From: Sulfurimonas sp. | GTDB taxonomy: Bacteria > Campylobacterota > Campylobacteria > Campylobacterales > Sulfurimonadaceae | Assembly: GCF_028714975.1 (NCBI RefSeq) | Contig: NZ_JAQTLH010000010.1 | Coordinates: 1 to 64,000, forward strand | Direction: 5' to 3' | DNA: 64,000 nucleotides | In this document: in pieces, positions 1-9,136 of the stretch | How positions within the stretch are numbered: position 1 is the first letter of the stretch | Layout: every line of letters starts with the position of its first letter | Notes under the pieces: model-generated | Seen by the model: only the letters and a program-made list of their open reading frames with translations | Told to the model about the DNA's origin: nothing | Database searches by the model: none | Made by a program: the position numbers and the translations under genes

Positions 1-2
1 GC

Positions 3-1649
3 GCTCAAAGAAAGATGATAGAAAATAACGAAACTGATAATTTTGATATATTAAAAGAGCATGAACTCCTAGAGTGGTCTAGATCTGATTCTCCTGTTCG
101 TATGTATCTTCGTGAAATGGGACAAATCCCGCTTCTAACAAAAGAAGAGGAGATAGAGATCTCTAAAAAGATTGAAAACGGAGAGAGCATAATTATAGAT
201 GCTATATGTTCCGTTCCATATTTGATCGATTTTATTTTAGACTATAAAGAACCTCTTATTAACCGTGAGAGAAGAGTTAAAGAGTTATTTAAAAGTTTTG
301 AAGATGAAAAAGAGGATAGCGACGATCTAGATGTAAATGAAGACGAAGAGAATGAAGATGAAGAAGGTGTTGAAGTTGAAAAAACATTAACCGCAAAAGA
401 TAAAACAAGAGTTGAAAAAGTAACGGTTAGTTTTAAAGCACTGGAAAAAGCAAAAAAAGAGTGGGTAAAGCTTGTTGAAAAAGTACCAGAAGATGTAAAC
501 GAGGAACCCAATCTTGATACTGTTTTATATTTTCTAACATTAACATATAAAAAGAAAATCCTAAAAGAGAGTTTATTGGATCTGGGACCAACCTCAAAAC
601 TAATCAACGAACTTGTAAAAGCGATGGAAACCGCACTTAAAAGTGATGAAGGGTATGATAAAGAGTTAAAAAGATTGGAGTATAAACTTCCGCTCTTTAA
701 TGCAACGCTAAAAGCAAATCACAAAGTTTTAGTCGATAAAATTTGTGTTTTAACTAAAGAAGATATTGCGAGTATGGTTCCTGAAGCTACTATGGTTAGT
801 ACATATATGGAAATTAAAAAACTTGTTCAAACAAAAGAGGCTTCAAAAAATAGTTTTAGCATGGAACCCGAAAAGCTAGCAGATATTTTAGAACAAATTA
901 AACGCGGAAAAAATATATCTGAAGTTTCAAAAACAAGAATGGCAAAATCAAATCTAAGACTTGTCGTCTCAATCGCAAAAAGATATACAAACAGAGGACT
1001 TCCTTTCCTTGATCTTATTCAAGAGGGCAACATCGGTCTTATGAAAGCGGTTGATAAGTTTGAATACCAAAAAGGTTATAAATTTTCAACATATGCTACA
1101 TGGTGGATTCGCCAAGCTATATCTCGTGCCATAGCCGACCAAGCAAGAACGATTCGTATACCGATTCACATGATAGAAACTATTAATCGTATAAATAAAA
1201 TTATGCGTAAACATTTACAAGAACACGGTAAAGAGCCTGATGTTGAAGTTATCGCACTAGAGGTCGGTTTATCGGTTGAAAAAGTTAAAAATGTTATCAA
1301 AATCACTAAAGAGCCTATAAGCCTTGAAGCTCCGATAGGTAGTGAAGATGATGGAAGATTCGGTGATTTTATCGAAGATAAAACGTCGCTTTCACCGTCT
1401 GACGCTATATTAAAAGATGATTTAAGAGTTCAAATAGAAAGCGTTTTAGAACAGTTAAACGAGAGAGAAAAAGCGGTTATTAAACTTCGTTTTGGAATTA
1501 TGGACGATGAGAGCGATAGAACGCTTGAAGAGATAGGAAAAGAGCTTAATGTTACGCGTGAGAGAGTTCGTCAAATAGAATCTAGCGCTATTAAAAAGCT
1601 AAAACACCCTAAAGTTGGAAGAAAACTTAAAAATTACATAGAAGAGTAA
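3..1649 (+). CDS. rpoD: RNA polymerase primary sigma factor RpoD (5' end cut by window)
   Basis: Primary sigma-70 factor that directs core RNA polymerase to housekeeping promoters. Region 1.2 is visible near the start ([11 protein letters not shown]), followed by a long acidic non-conserved insert, then region 2 ([17 protein letters not shown]), region 3, and region 4.2 with the helix-turn-helix [19 protein letters not shown] near the C-terminus. The ORF track starts at an ATG at 15, but the frame is open to the window edge. Family members in this phylum are roughly 620-670 residues, against 544 here, so region 1.1 and the true start very probably lie upstream. The next gene follows after 10 bases, which suggests co-transcription. 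Confidence 0.95.
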   Translation, partial: AQRKMIENNETDNFDILKEHELLEWSRSDSPVRMYLREMGQIPLLTKEEEIEISKKIENGESIIIDAICSVPYLIDFILDYKEPLINRERRVKELFKSFEDEKEDSDDLDVNEDEENEDEEGVEVEKTLTAKDKTRVEKVTVSFKALEKAKKEWVKLVEKVPEDVNEEPNLDTVLYFLTLTYKKKILKESLLDLGPTSKLINELVKAMETALKSDEGYDKELKRLEYKLPLFNATLKANHKVLVDKICVLTKEDIASMVPEATMVSTYMEIKKLVQTKEASKNSFSMEPEKLADILEQIKRGKNISEVSKTRMAKSNLRLVVSIAKRYTNRGLPFLDLIQEGNIGLMKAVDKFEYQKGYKFSTYATWWIRQAISRAIADQARTIRIPIHMIETINRINKIMRKHLQEHGKEPDVEVIALEVGLSVEKVKNVIKITKEPISLEAPIGSEDDGRFGDFIEDKTSLSPSDAILKDDLRVQIESVLEQLNEREKAVIKLRFGIMDDESDRTLEEIGKELNVTRERVRQIESSAIKKLKHPKVGRKLKNYIEE

Positions 1650-1659
1650 GCAGCAAAAA

Positions 1660-2343
1660 ATGACTTTTGAGCAACAGTGGATAGAATATGATTATAACCC
1701 TTTTGTGTTATTTAGTTCAAGTGGAAAAATTATATCACTCAACTCAGAAGCACAATTTTTGCTCGGCTCAGTTACCATGGAAGAGCTTTTTAATCTTGCG
1801 ACTACCTATGCAAATGTATCATTTGGTTTTAAAACAACATTTTTGGAATTAAATTTCGGACGATACAGATTTTTTGCGATTACGGTAGGCTACGAAAATG
1901 ATGAAGCTATCGGAATCAAGCTCTACCAAGCCCCCTCTTTTAAACTTACCAAGCCAAAACTAATCGGCGAATTAACAAATATTTATACGCTGGTTGATTT
2001 ATGTATTTCAACTTATTCAATAAACTCAAAAATTATCTTTGAAAAAGATTTTGACCCGACAATTCCTGAAATTATGATAGATTCAAATAATTTCATAAAA
2101 GCACTAAATAAAATGTACGCATGTTATGAAAATAATGAAAAAATAGTGACTAAAATATTTTATAGAGTCGGTGAACATATAAAATTTGAGGAGAAAAAAT
2201 ATAGTATCTTTTCTATTGAAGTTAGTTCGCAAAATGTCAATGAAGAAAAAGTTAATGAGTTGAAAGTATTTGCTGCCGATAAGAATTTCTATATAGATTT
2301 TCAAAAAAAGATAACCATGAATATTCCTATGATTACCTCTTGA
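1660..2343 (+). CDS. PAS-like / histidine-kinase-like protein of unknown function
   Basis: I do not recognise a named family. The N-terminal 100 residues read like a PAS fold: NPFVLFSSSGKIISLNSEAQ resembles the opening strands, helix and loop of PAS sensors. The C-terminal half (residues about 100-220) resembles a histidine-kinase dimerisation plus degenerate ATPase region (KLIGELTNIYTLVDLC, then a DSNNFIKALNKMYACYEN stretch like an N-box helix), but no phospho-accepting His or G-boxes can be seen. It starts 10 bases after the rpoD stop, so it is probably read through from rpoD. It has no signal peptide or membrane segments. It could be a non-catalytic sensor or adaptor. Confidence 0.75.
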   Translation: MTFEQQWIEYDYNPFVLFSSSGKIISLNSEAQFLLGSVTMEELFNLATTYANVSFGFKTTFLELNFGRYRFFAITVGYENDEAIGIKLYQAPSFKLTKPKLIGELTNIYTLVDLCISTYSINSKIIFEKDFDPTIPEIMIDSNNFIKALNKMYACYENNEKIVTKIFYRVGEHIKFEEKKYSIFSIEVSSQNVNEEKVNELKVFAADKNFYIDFQKKITMNIPMITS

Positions 2344-2374
2344 GTTTATTATTTAAGCCAAATACTCTCTATGT

Positions 2375-2899
2375 TTAATCAGAATCTTCAACTAAATCTT
2401 TTGAAATTATATAACCTATTATTATGCCGATAAGAAGAGACGGAAAATAGATAGGTATATCCAGAAGTTCATTGTTTTTAAGTGCAATAAAACCCAAAAT
2501 CAAAAATAGATACGGGATGAGCCTAAATAGTGAAACACCTGCCTTGGCGCTTTTTTTAACATCCCCAAAATTAAAAATTTTTATCTTTTTCTTCTCTTCA
2601 TTAACTATTGTCTTTAAATCAAGCTCCTCTGCAGGAGTTTCATTTATAGGAGTTTCATCATAAAGTTCATGCGGGTCTTCTAGCTCATCGTAAAAATCTC
2701 TTTTTTCATCTATATTTTGTGTATTAATCTCACTTTTAACCATTCTTTGATAAGCGTACATCGAACCTAGTATTATAATAAAACTACTTAAAAATGCTAT
2801 TTGTAGATTTATAAAAAATTTAAAAGAGATGAGATATGTGAGCAGAATAAAAATTTCTGCTACAACTATAAGTTTAATAGTTTTTTTTGTTATCGTCAT
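2375..2899 (-). CDS. Conserved four-helix integral membrane protein
   Basis: Unknown function. Two hydrophobic pairs are visible: [19 protein letters not shown] with LQIAFLSSFIIILGSMYAY near the N-terminus, and IPYLFLILGFIAL with IYFPSLLIGIIIGYII near the C-terminus, separated by an acidic soluble loop. The ORF track extends the start to 3022, but that would overlap the atpZ-like gene by about 150 bases. I prefer the ATG at 2899 ([13 protein letters not shown]), which follows a run of ATG codons and leaves a short overlap. It sits downstream of hemL, as a membrane-protein gene does in Campylobacter, so it is probably a conserved neighbour. Confidence 0.75.
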   Translation of the reverse strand: MTITKKTIKLIVVAEIFILLTYLISFKFFINLQIAFLSSFIIILGSMYAYQRMVKSEINTQNIDEKRDFYDELEDPHELYDETPINETPAEELDLKTIVNEEKKKIKIFNFGDVKKSAKAGVSLFRLIPYLFLILGFIALKNNELLDIPIYFPSLLIGIIIGYIISKDLVEDSD

Positions 2900-3203
2900 C
2901 ATCATCTTCATCATCTTGAAGTTGTTTTTTAATCGCATAACGAGGCTCTTTTGCCAACTCTTCATAATCTTTATACTGTTTTGCATAAGCTTTGTAAACA
3001 TTGAGTATGGCTGCTGCAACACCTATAAAAACTCCTATCCATAGTGTCCAAGGAGTTTCTGTAATATTTTTTATCAATAAACCGATTCCCACACCCATAA
3101 GAACTGCTACGACTATAGAAATTCCTAACGATAGGCTGTCCGCCGCTTCAATGATAGGCTTTATTCTTGGAGCTTTTTGCTCCTGCTGTTCTTTATTTTG
3201 CAT
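2874..3203 (-). CDS. AtpZ/AtpI-like membrane protein
   Basis: A 109-residue protein with two membrane helices ([20 protein letters not shown] and [19 protein letters not shown]), a glycine-rich hairpin and a charged tail ending in an aspartate run. This is the architecture of the AtpZ/AtpI family of F0F1-ATPase-associated proteins, which are thought to help Mg2+ uptake or c-ring assembly. The start overlaps the hemL stop by 11 bases, so translation is probably coupled. No ATP synthase genes are nearby, so the link to the enzyme is by family only. Confidence 0.8.
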   Translation of the reverse strand: MQNKEQQEQKAPRIKPIIEAADSLSLGISIVVAVLMGVGIGLLIKNITETPWTLWIGVFIGVAAAILNVYKAYAKQYKDYEELAKEPRYAIKKQLQDDEDDDDDNKKNY

Positions 3204-4488
3204 CTGTTATAGCTTTAAAAACTCTGGCACTTGCAGTTATTGTATCTTCAATCATCTCATCCGTAACGGCAGTTGAAATAAAGCCAGTTTCATAAAGTGA
3301 ACAGGCAAAGTAAAAGCCCTCTTTTAACATCATAGAGTGAAATTTTGCAAACAGCTCCGCGTCCGAGTTGCAGGCATCGGCAAAGTTTTTAACCGGTTTG
3401 TCGTTAAAGAAAAAGCCAAACATACTTCCTCTTGTATCTATCTGCATAGTTATCCCGCAAGCAGATGCCTCTTTTTGCATCCCCTCGACCAATCTTTTAG
3501 CGCGCCCGTTTAAAACCGATATAACTTGTGCATTTTTCTTTAGTTTAGATATTGCCGCGAGTCCTGCTGCCATAGCGACTGGGTTACCGCTTAGCGTGCC
3601 CGCTTGATATACCGGACCTTCAGGCGAGAGTTTTGCCATAATGTCCGCTCTTGCACCAAAAGCACCAACAGGCATTCCGCCGCCGATAACTTTTCCAAGC
3701 GTTACGATGTCCGGTTTGACTCCCGTAATTGATTCTGCACCGTGAACGGTTGCACGAAAACCGCTCATAACTTCATCAAAGATGAGCAGTGCACCGTTTG
3801 CATCGCATAGCTCTCTTAACTCATGCAAAAACTCTTTATCAGCCGGAACAAGCCCCATATTGCCTGCAATAGGCTCTATAATGACACATGCAATGTTTTT
3901 AGAGTCTGCAAAACACTTCTTTACGCTCTCGATGTTATTATACTCTGCCAAAAGAGTGTGTTTTGTAAAGTCGGCAGGAACACCTGGCGAGCTTGGATTT
4001 CCAAAAGTTGCGGCTCCGCTTCCTGCTTGAACCAAAAGCGAATCGCTATGCCCGTGATAACACCCCGTAAATTTTACGATGTCATCACGGTTTGTATATC
4101 CGCGAGCAAGACGGATTGCGCTCATTACAGCTTCCGTTCCGCTGCTTACAAATCTTATTTTATCAATTGAGTCAAACATAGAGATAACAAGTTCGGCTAA
4201 ATCACTCTCGGCTTGCGTCGGTGCACCGAAACTTAGACCGTGTTTTACGGCTTCTATTACTGCACTCTCAATCGATTCGTCTCTGTGTCCAAAAAGCAGC
4301 GGACCCCAACTTTGTACATAGTCTACATATTTGTTGCCGTCGATGTCCGTTAAATATGCTCCGTTGCCCTCTGCAATGAATATAGGCGTTCCGCCTACGC
4401 TTTTAAATGCTCTAACCGGAGAGTTTACTCCTCCCGGGATTAAATTTTGCGCTTGCTTAAAAGCTTTTAATGAATTATCTATGCTCAT
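3193..4488 (-). CDS. hemL: Glutamate-1-semialdehyde 2,1-aminomutase
   Basis: PLP enzyme that converts glutamate-1-semialdehyde into 5-aminolevulinate in the C5 route to haem. Its 431 residues match the family. It starts with the typical [19 protein letters not shown], has the [14 protein letters not shown] pyridoxal-phosphate contact, the DEVMSGFR motif, and the Schiff-base lysine in [15 protein letters not shown]. It is first in a minus-strand unit with the AtpZ-like and membrane-protein genes, divergent from the tonB-like gene. The gene order hemL - cytochrome c - folD - lepB is shared with Campylobacter apart from two inserted genes. Confidence 0.97.
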   Translation of the reverse strand: MSIDNSLKAFKQAQNLIPGGVNSPVRAFKSVGGTPIFIAEGNGAYLTDIDGNKYVDYVQSWGPLLFGHRDESIESAVIEAVKHGLSFGAPTQAESDLAELVISMFDSIDKIRFVSSGTEAVMSAIRLARGYTNRDDIVKFTGCYHGHSDSLLVQAGSGAATFGNPSSPGVPADFTKHTLLAEYNNIESVKKCFADSKNIACVIIEPIAGNMGLVPADKEFLHELRELCDANGALLIFDEVMSGFRATVHGAESITGVKPDIVTLGKVIGGGMPVGAFGARADIMAKLSPEGPVYQAGTLSGNPVAMAAGLAAISKLKKNAQVISVLNGRAKRLVEGMQKEASACGITMQIDTRGSMFGFFFNDKPVKNFADACNSDAELFAKFHSMMLKEGFYFACSLYETGFISTAVTDEMIEDTITASARVFKAITDAK

Positions 4489-4545
4489 AAAATGACCTTA
4501 ATTTTTTTATGTGATTATAGCAAAGTAGTATTAATCTACATTGGT

Positions 4546-4551
4546 TATAAT
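4546..4551 (+). promoter_or_regulatory. Sigma-70 -10 box for the tonB-like gene
   Basis: GGTTATAATTCCCC contains a perfect TATAAT. It lies about 32 bases before the TTG at 4583 and inside the upstream extension offered by the ORF track (TTG at 4541). If the box is real, the longer start cannot be used because transcription would begin around 4558. Confidence 0.6.
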
Positions 4552-4582
4552 TCCCCAAAATTTTATAAGTAAACGGAATCGC

Positions 4583-5467
4583 TTGAATCGCTCATATTTT
4601 GCTCTATTTGTTGCACTTTTAATCCATCTTTTATTTTTACTCCTATTTTGGTTTCTCGGAACCGTTATGCCGGAGTTTAAAAAACCTGAAAAACCTAAAG
4701 AGAATAAAATCAAAGTTTCACTTAAAGAGATGCCTAAAAAAGTTAAAGATATTAATGAAAAAGAGGAACTTATAGAAAAACCTCAAGAGATGGCACCTCT
4801 TATGCCAAAAGGAAATCAACTTACAAAGATTGTAGAACCTATAAAAAGAGCACCGGTAAAATATGAGCCTAAAAAAATCCAAGAGGAAAAAAGTGTTAAA
4901 AAAGAGCAAGATAAGCTTGAAAAATCTCAAATAATACCTCAGGAGACGACATCTAAACCTAAGATTGAGTCTATCCCGCCGAGTGAGCCGTATGTAAAGT
5001 TACCGCCCAAAGAGAAAAAGAGCAAAAGCGATACTCTTGACTGGATGTATGAAGATAAATCGGAACAAGAAGCTAAAAAAGAGAATAGCAAAAAAATCAG
5101 CGGAAGCAGCGTAAATTCAGATTTAAAAGAGCTTTACGGAGATGAGTTTGGCAAGCTGACACCGGGGCAACAAAAATATTTGATTGACAATCAAGAAATT
5201 ATGAGAAGAATTACTCAAGAGGTCTTAAACAGGGTTGCAAGCGTAAATCTTACAAGAGATCTTAATGTAAACAGGGTAAATATCGTAGAGTTTTATCTTC
5301 ATCCAAACGGAGATATGACGGACTTCAAATTTCTTAAAAATAGCGGATATTATGTACTTGACGATACAACAAAAGAGACTATAGAGTACGCTTACAGCAG
5401 ATACCCGCGACCTAGTGAAAAGATACTAGTAAGATATAATGTCTTTTATAATTTGGCTAGACATTAG
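4583..5467 (+). CDS. TonB/TolA-like energy transducer
   Basis: Inner-membrane protein with one N-terminal helix (FALFVALLIHLLFLLLFWFLG), a Lys/Glu/Pro-rich periplasm-spanning segment of about 150 residues, and a C-terminal domain of TonB_C type (IVEFYLHPNGDMTDFKFLKNS, then the final strand). It would pass proton-motive energy to outer-membrane receptors, or act as a TolA-like protein. I place the start at the TTG at 4583, which has AAACGGA just upstream. The ORF-track start at 4541 overlaps a -10 box. The 3' end overlaps the convergent CitE-like gene by 11 bases. No exbB or exbD is adjacent. Confidence 0.8.
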   Translation: MNRSYFALFVALLIHLLFLLLFWFLGTVMPEFKKPEKPKENKIKVSLKEMPKKVKDINEKEELIEKPQEMAPLMPKGNQLTKIVEPIKRAPVKYEPKKIQEEKSVKKEQDKLEKSQIIPQETTSKPKIESIPPSEPYVKLPPKEKKSKSDTLDWMYEDKSEQEAKKENSKKISGSSVNSDLKELYGDEFGKLTPGQQKYLIDNQEIMRRITQEVLNRVASVNLTRDLNVNRVNIVEFYLHPNGDMTDFKFLKNSGYYVLDDTTKETIEYAYSRYPRPSEKILVRYNVFYNLARH

Positions 5468-6392
5468 ATTTAGTGAGCATAGTTAGTGCTCCTTTATAAA
5501 TCGGCTCGTCAATAAAACCAAACTCGTCATCCTCAAAACCTGTAATGCCCTGCTCTTTGTAGAGTTCAAAGAGCTTGATTATATTTTTTGCTCTTTCTAT
5601 TTCTTTTGCTTCATCGACAAATTTTTTATTTACAAGCACGGCTTGCGCTGGGGAGATGCACCCTTTTGCATCATATCCCATAGCTTTTTCTAAAGATATC
5701 CACTTTTCAAACATATCTAAATTCTTAAACTCCTGATATACAAAAGAGACGGGTTTTACACCGATAGTTTTGCATGCAACCAAAAAGTGTGACAAGATAT
5801 ATGTAACGGCCGGATTTTCTATAGCAATCAGGCTTTGCGGGAGTTTCATATCTGCAAAAAGATCTAAAATACCAAGATAAAATGTAGTAACTCTTTTGTT
5901 AATTTTAAGTGACGCCAAATTGCTCCAAGCGTCGTTTGTTTCTATCGATAGATGCAGTTCTGTTTTTTCATCTAAGAGCTCATAAACTGATTCTATCTCC
6001 TTTGCATTTCTAATTTTTGGAATTCTGATTGCATCGGGCATAAATTGATTTAGGTAGGTAATCTCTTCATATCCGCCCTCATCAAGTGCATTTACGCGAA
6101 CTACCAGTTTTTTATCGCATTTTTTATGATATGACAAAAATATAGCACATAAAACAAGTCCAAACGGCTTATCTTCTTTGCTTACTCCATCTTCAAGATT
6201 TAAAATAATGCAATCAGCCTCTACTTTATCTATTTTTGTCAAATGGTCTAAATTGTTGCATGAAAGCATTAAAGCTGAACGAAAATCTTTTCTAGGATTT
6301 ACCATTCTGTATGTCGGATTTGCCAATGCATCAAGTGCAGCTAAATCTCTATTTTCATAGGCACTTTTTATTTGTTCTAAATTACTTAGCAT
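5457..6392 (-). CDS. HpcH/HpaI aldolase / citrate lyase beta-like protein
   Basis: TIM-barrel lyase family (CitE-like). It has the early catalytic segment IILNLEDGVSKEDK with the acidic metal ligands, an arginine strand (LVVRVNALD), and RIPKIRNAKEIESVYELL followed by a conserved glutamate strand (LHLSIETNDAW). The substrate is likely a CoA thioester or a 2-keto acid, but cannot be named. I choose the ATG at 6392 because AAGGAGAA sits eight bases upstream; the ORF-track start at 6425 lacks that signal and lies deep inside the cytochrome gene. It overlaps the 3' end of the cytochrome gene by 11 bases, so the two are probably one transcript. Confidence 0.8.
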   Translation of the reverse strand: MLSNLEQIKSAYENRDLAALDALANPTYRMVNPRKDFRSALMLSCNNLDHLTKIDKVEADCIILNLEDGVSKEDKPFGLVLCAIFLSYHKKCDKKLVVRVNALDEGGYEEITYLNQFMPDAIRIPKIRNAKEIESVYELLDEKTELHLSIETNDAWSNLASLKINKRVTTFYLGILDLFADMKLPQSLIAIENPAVTYILSHFLVACKTIGVKPVSFVYQEFKNLDMFEKWISLEKAMGYDAKGCISPAQAVLVNKKFVDEAKEIERAKNIIKLFELYKEQGITGFEDDEFGFIDEPIYKGALTMLTKSNV

Positions 6393-6732
6393 TTGGAGTA
6401 TTCTCCTTCTTTTTTTCTTGTACATAGAAGTATAGCGCTTGAATCTCTTTTTGTGTTAAGAAGTATCTAGGCATACCATTTTTTCTGACATTGAGTGCTG
6501 TAAAAAAATCATTAAAGTTCATACTGTTTATCTCGGGACCGCTAAAACTTTTTTTTTCATTTTTATGTTCGTATCTGGCTACGACTCTACCCTCTCCAAA
6601 AACGCCGTGACAATTTTGACACCCTATTCCTCTTGGATTTTTATAAAGTGATGAAGCATACTCCATCGGAGTGATAAAACTAGCTTGGGCAAAGAGAGAA
6701 ATAGGCAACAACAATAGTAATACATCTCTCAT
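6382..6732 (-). CDS. Small periplasmic mono-haem cytochrome c
   Basis: About 116 residues with a signal peptide (MRDVLLLLLPISLFAQA) and a single CxxCH haem site (GCQNCHGVFGEG). Distal methionine candidates follow (NGMPRYFLTQKEIQALYFYV). This is the pattern of a class I cytochrome c electron carrier in the periplasm. The true start is the ATG at 6732, preceded by AAAGGATG; the long upstream extension in the ORF track is antisense to folD. The gene lies in the hemL-folD neighbourhood, where Campylobacter also has a small periplasmic protein gene. Confidence 0.85.
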   Translation of the reverse strand: MRDVLLLLLPISLFAQASFITPMEYASSLYKNPRGIGCQNCHGVFGEGRVVARYEHKNEKKSFSGPEINSMNFNDFFTALNVRKNGMPRYFLTQKEIQALYFYVQEKKKENTPNAK

Positions 6733-6757
6733 AAAGCCATCCTTTAATATATAAGTG

Positions 6758-6763
6758 TATAAT
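6758..6763 (+). promoter_or_regulatory. Extended -10 promoter of folD
   Basis: GTGTATAATAAC holds a TATAAT with the TG extension, 28 bases before the folD ATG, in the gap between the divergent cytochrome and folD genes. A GAGG ribosome site follows just before the start. Confidence 0.6.
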
Positions 6764-6791
6764 AACAAAAAAATAATATTATGAGGTTTAA

Positions 6792-7649
6792 ATGCAACTT
6801 CTTGATGGTAAAGCACTCTCTGCAAAAATAGAAGCGAATGTAGCAAATGAAGTAAAAAATCTAAAAAATAAAACAGGTTTAGTTCCGGGATTGGCAGTAG
6901 TTTTGGTCGGTCAAGATCCGGCAAGTGCCGCTTATGTAAATATGAAGAAAAAAGCGTGTGACAGAGTCGGGTTTTACTCCGTAACACATGAAATGCCGGA
7001 AGATATCTCTCAAGAAGCGATAGAAAATACTATTAAGATGATGAACAATAACCCAAATATTGACGGTATTTTGATTCAACTGCCGCTTCCTTCTCAAATA
7101 GATACGACAAAGATACTCGAACTTGTAGACCCGAGCAAAGATGTAGACGGCTTTCATCCGTACAATGTAGGAAGACTTGCAACCGGACTTGACGGTTTTG
7201 TTCCATGTACTCCGCTTGGCGTTATGGAACTTTTAAAAGAGTACGATATTGATGTAAAAGGCAAAAACTGCGTAGTCGTAGGAGCATCAAACATAGTCGG
7301 AAAACCGATGGCGGCTCTGCTTTTAAATGCTAATGCTACTGTTGAAATTTGTCATATTTTTACGGATAATCTGAAAAAACACACTTTAGATGCGGATATG
7401 ATTTTTGTCGGAGCGGGTGTTATAAACCTAATCAAAGAAGATATGGTTAAAGAGGGTGTTATAATCGTTGATATCGGTATAAACCGTGCTGATAACGGCA
7501 AATTGGTCGGTGATGTAGACTTTGATAGAGTTAGTAAAAAATGCTCATACATAACCCCTGTTCCCGGCGGTGTCGGTCCTATGACTATTTCTATGCTATT
7601 AAGCAATACTTTAAAAGCAACAAAAGCTCATGCGGACGAAAGAGATTAG
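6792..7649 (+). CDS. folD: Bifunctional methylenetetrahydrofolate dehydrogenase/cyclohydrolase
   Basis: Interconverts 5,10-methylene-, methenyl- and 10-formyl-tetrahydrofolate with NAD(P). It is 285 residues, the usual length. Visible signatures are YVNMKKKACDRVGF with the catalytic lysine, the DGILIQLPLP motif, the NAD(P) loop VVVGASNIVGKPMA, and the closing PVPGGVGPMTISML. It is directly followed by lepB with no gap, and a clear -10 box and GAGG precede it. Confidence 0.97.
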   Translation: MQLLDGKALSAKIEANVANEVKNLKNKTGLVPGLAVVLVGQDPASAAYVNMKKKACDRVGFYSVTHEMPEDISQEAIENTIKMMNNNPNIDGILIQLPLPSQIDTTKILELVDPSKDVDGFHPYNVGRLATGLDGFVPCTPLGVMELLKEYDIDVKGKNCVVVGASNIVGKPMAALLLNANATVEICHIFTDNLKKHTLDADMIFVGAGVINLIKEDMVKEGVIIVDIGINRADNGKLVGDVDFDRVSKKCSYITPVPGGVGPMTISMLLSNTLKATKAHADERD

Positions 7650-8459
7650 ATGAAAGAGATTTTACACAAAACTTATAAGTTTTCAAACTCATGGACGGGA
7701 ACTATCATCATAGTTCTTTTTGTTATATTTTTTATTGCTCAGGCTTTTAGAATACCCAGCGGTTCGATGAAAGACTCTCTGCTTATCGGAGATCATCTTT
7801 TTGCTAAAAAATTTGCATACGGTATCCCTATGCCGCACCTTCCGTTTTTAGAAACTTCCATTATGCCGTGGAGCGATAAACTTCGCTTGATGGATGGGGA
7901 CAGACCTAAAAGAGGCGATATTATAATATTTAGATATCCGCAAAACACGAAACAACACTTTGTTAAAAGATGCGTAGCGCTTCCGGGTGATGAACTTTTT
8001 CTTCTTAACAAAGATCTTTATCTACACCATAACGAGGGTGACGAATATATAAAAAATAATTTTAAAGAGTATGAAATTATCACATTTGCCGGTAAGCTAT
8101 GGGTAAAAAATCCTTATGAAAAAGAGCATCACGGTATTCATCATGATGATAAAATTGTAGATAACGGTCAATTTCCTATGCCGATTTTTAATTTTGCTCC
8201 GATTAAAGTTGATAAAGACAACTACTTTATGATGGGTGACAATCGCGACCATTCAAACGACAGCCGTTTTTGGGGAGCCGTTCCTTATGAAAATATTGAG
8301 GGAACTCCTTGGTTTATCTATTTTAGCATAGATGATAACTGGGAAATCAGATGGGATAGAGTCGGCAAAACACCGACTGATCTAGAAGGCTCTTCTTATT
8401 TGAAAAAAGCCATAGCAGAGAGAATAAAAACAGATAAAGATGATCATGGAATCTATTGA
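7650..8459 (+). CDS. lepB: Signal peptidase I
   Basis: Membrane serine protease that cleaves signal peptides of exported proteins. It has one N-terminal helix (TGTIIIVLFVIFFIAQAF), the catalytic serine in IPSGSMKDSLLIGDHL, the catalytic lysine in FVKRCVALPGDEL, and the box E motif GDNRDHSNDSRFWGAVP. It starts at the first base after the folD stop, an arrangement also found in Campylobacter. Its 3' end overlaps the M50 protease gene. Confidence 0.96.
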   Translation: MKEILHKTYKFSNSWTGTIIIVLFVIFFIAQAFRIPSGSMKDSLLIGDHLFAKKFAYGIPMPHLPFLETSIMPWSDKLRLMDGDRPKRGDIIIFRYPQNTKQHFVKRCVALPGDELFLLNKDLYLHHNEGDEYIKNNFKEYEIITFAGKLWVKNPYEKEHHGIHHDDKIVDNGQFPMPIFNFAPIKVDKDNYFMMGDNRDHSNDSRFWGAVPYENIEGTPWFIYFSIDDNWEIRWDRVGKTPTDLEGSSYLKKAIAERIKTDKDDHGIY

Positions 8460-9123
8460 TTTACTCAAACTCTTAGCTGCCGTTCTTGCTTTGGCGATAG
8501 CTATCATCGGGCATGAAATTATGCATGGATGGGTTGCTTATATGTACGGCGATACAACTGCTAAAAATGCAGGCAGACTTACTATAAATCCCATCTCGCA
8601 TGTAGATTTGGTCGGTACTATTATCGTTCCTGCTGCTACTTATTTTTTGCCGATGCTGCTAGGAGCCGATAGCGGATTTTTATTCGGATGGGCTAAACCT
8701 GTGCCGATTAACATGGCGACCGTAGCAAGAAATGCAGGTTATAACGGAGCAATGCAGGTTGACCTAGCTGGAGTAGTTTATAACTTTACTTTAGCCGTGT
8801 TTGCTTCAATTGCTATAGTTTACATGAGTCAACCGAATACGACTGATAGTTTGTTCTATGTTTTTACCTATCTTCTTCTGTTTCAAATGCTTATCATAAA
8901 TGTTGTTTTAGGTGTTTTTAACTTACTTCCGATTCCTCAGTTTGACGGTGCGCATTTTCTTATACACCTATCGCTTAAGTATAAAATCAACTCCATTGCC
9001 GAGTTCTTTTATAAAAATGAAAAATATGGAATAATTATAGTTGTAATAATTTTAATGACGCCGTTAAAAAATTATATATTACTTATGCCGGTGCAGATGA
9101 TTCTAAACCTGCTTATATCATAA
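8446..9123 (+). CDS. Site-2-protease-like M50 zinc metalloprotease
   Basis: Polytopic inner-membrane peptidase. The zinc motif HEIMH sits in the first helix (IAIIGHEIMHGWVAYMYGD), and a later LPIPQFDGAHFL supplies the third ligand region (the NLLPIPxxDG motif of the compact S2P subgroup without PDZ domains). About six hydrophobic segments are visible. I use the second ATG at 8446, which is better spaced from AAAGA; the track start at 8440 adds two residues. It overlaps lepB. The substrate is unknown. Confidence 0.85.
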   Translation: MESIDLLKLLAAVLALAIAIIGHEIMHGWVAYMYGDTTAKNAGRLTINPISHVDLVGTIIVPAATYFLPMLLGADSGFLFGWAKPVPINMATVARNAGYNGAMQVDLAGVVYNFTLAVFASIAIVYMSQPNTTDSLFYVFTYLLLFQMLIINVVLGVFNLLPIPQFDGAHFLIHLSLKYKINSIAEFFYKNEKYGIIIVVIILMTPLKNYILLMPVQMILNLLIS

Positions 9124-9136
9124 AAAAAGGGGAAAA

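Noticed and set aside
242-607. 121-codon minus-strand ORF inside rpoD
   Set aside because: Shadow of the acidic, low-complexity rpoD insert; Ser/Phe-rich and no ribosome site.
2900-3022. Upstream extension of the membrane-protein ORF (2375-3022)
   Set aside because: It overlaps the AtpZ-like gene in another frame and encodes no conserved sequence.
4541-4582. N-terminal extension of the TonB-like ORF from TTG 4541
   Set aside because: It contains a perfect -10 box, has no ribosome site, and a better start exists at 4583.
6733-6987. Upstream extension of the cytochrome c ORF
   Set aside because: It is antisense to folD; the signal peptide and AAAGGATG place the start at 6732.
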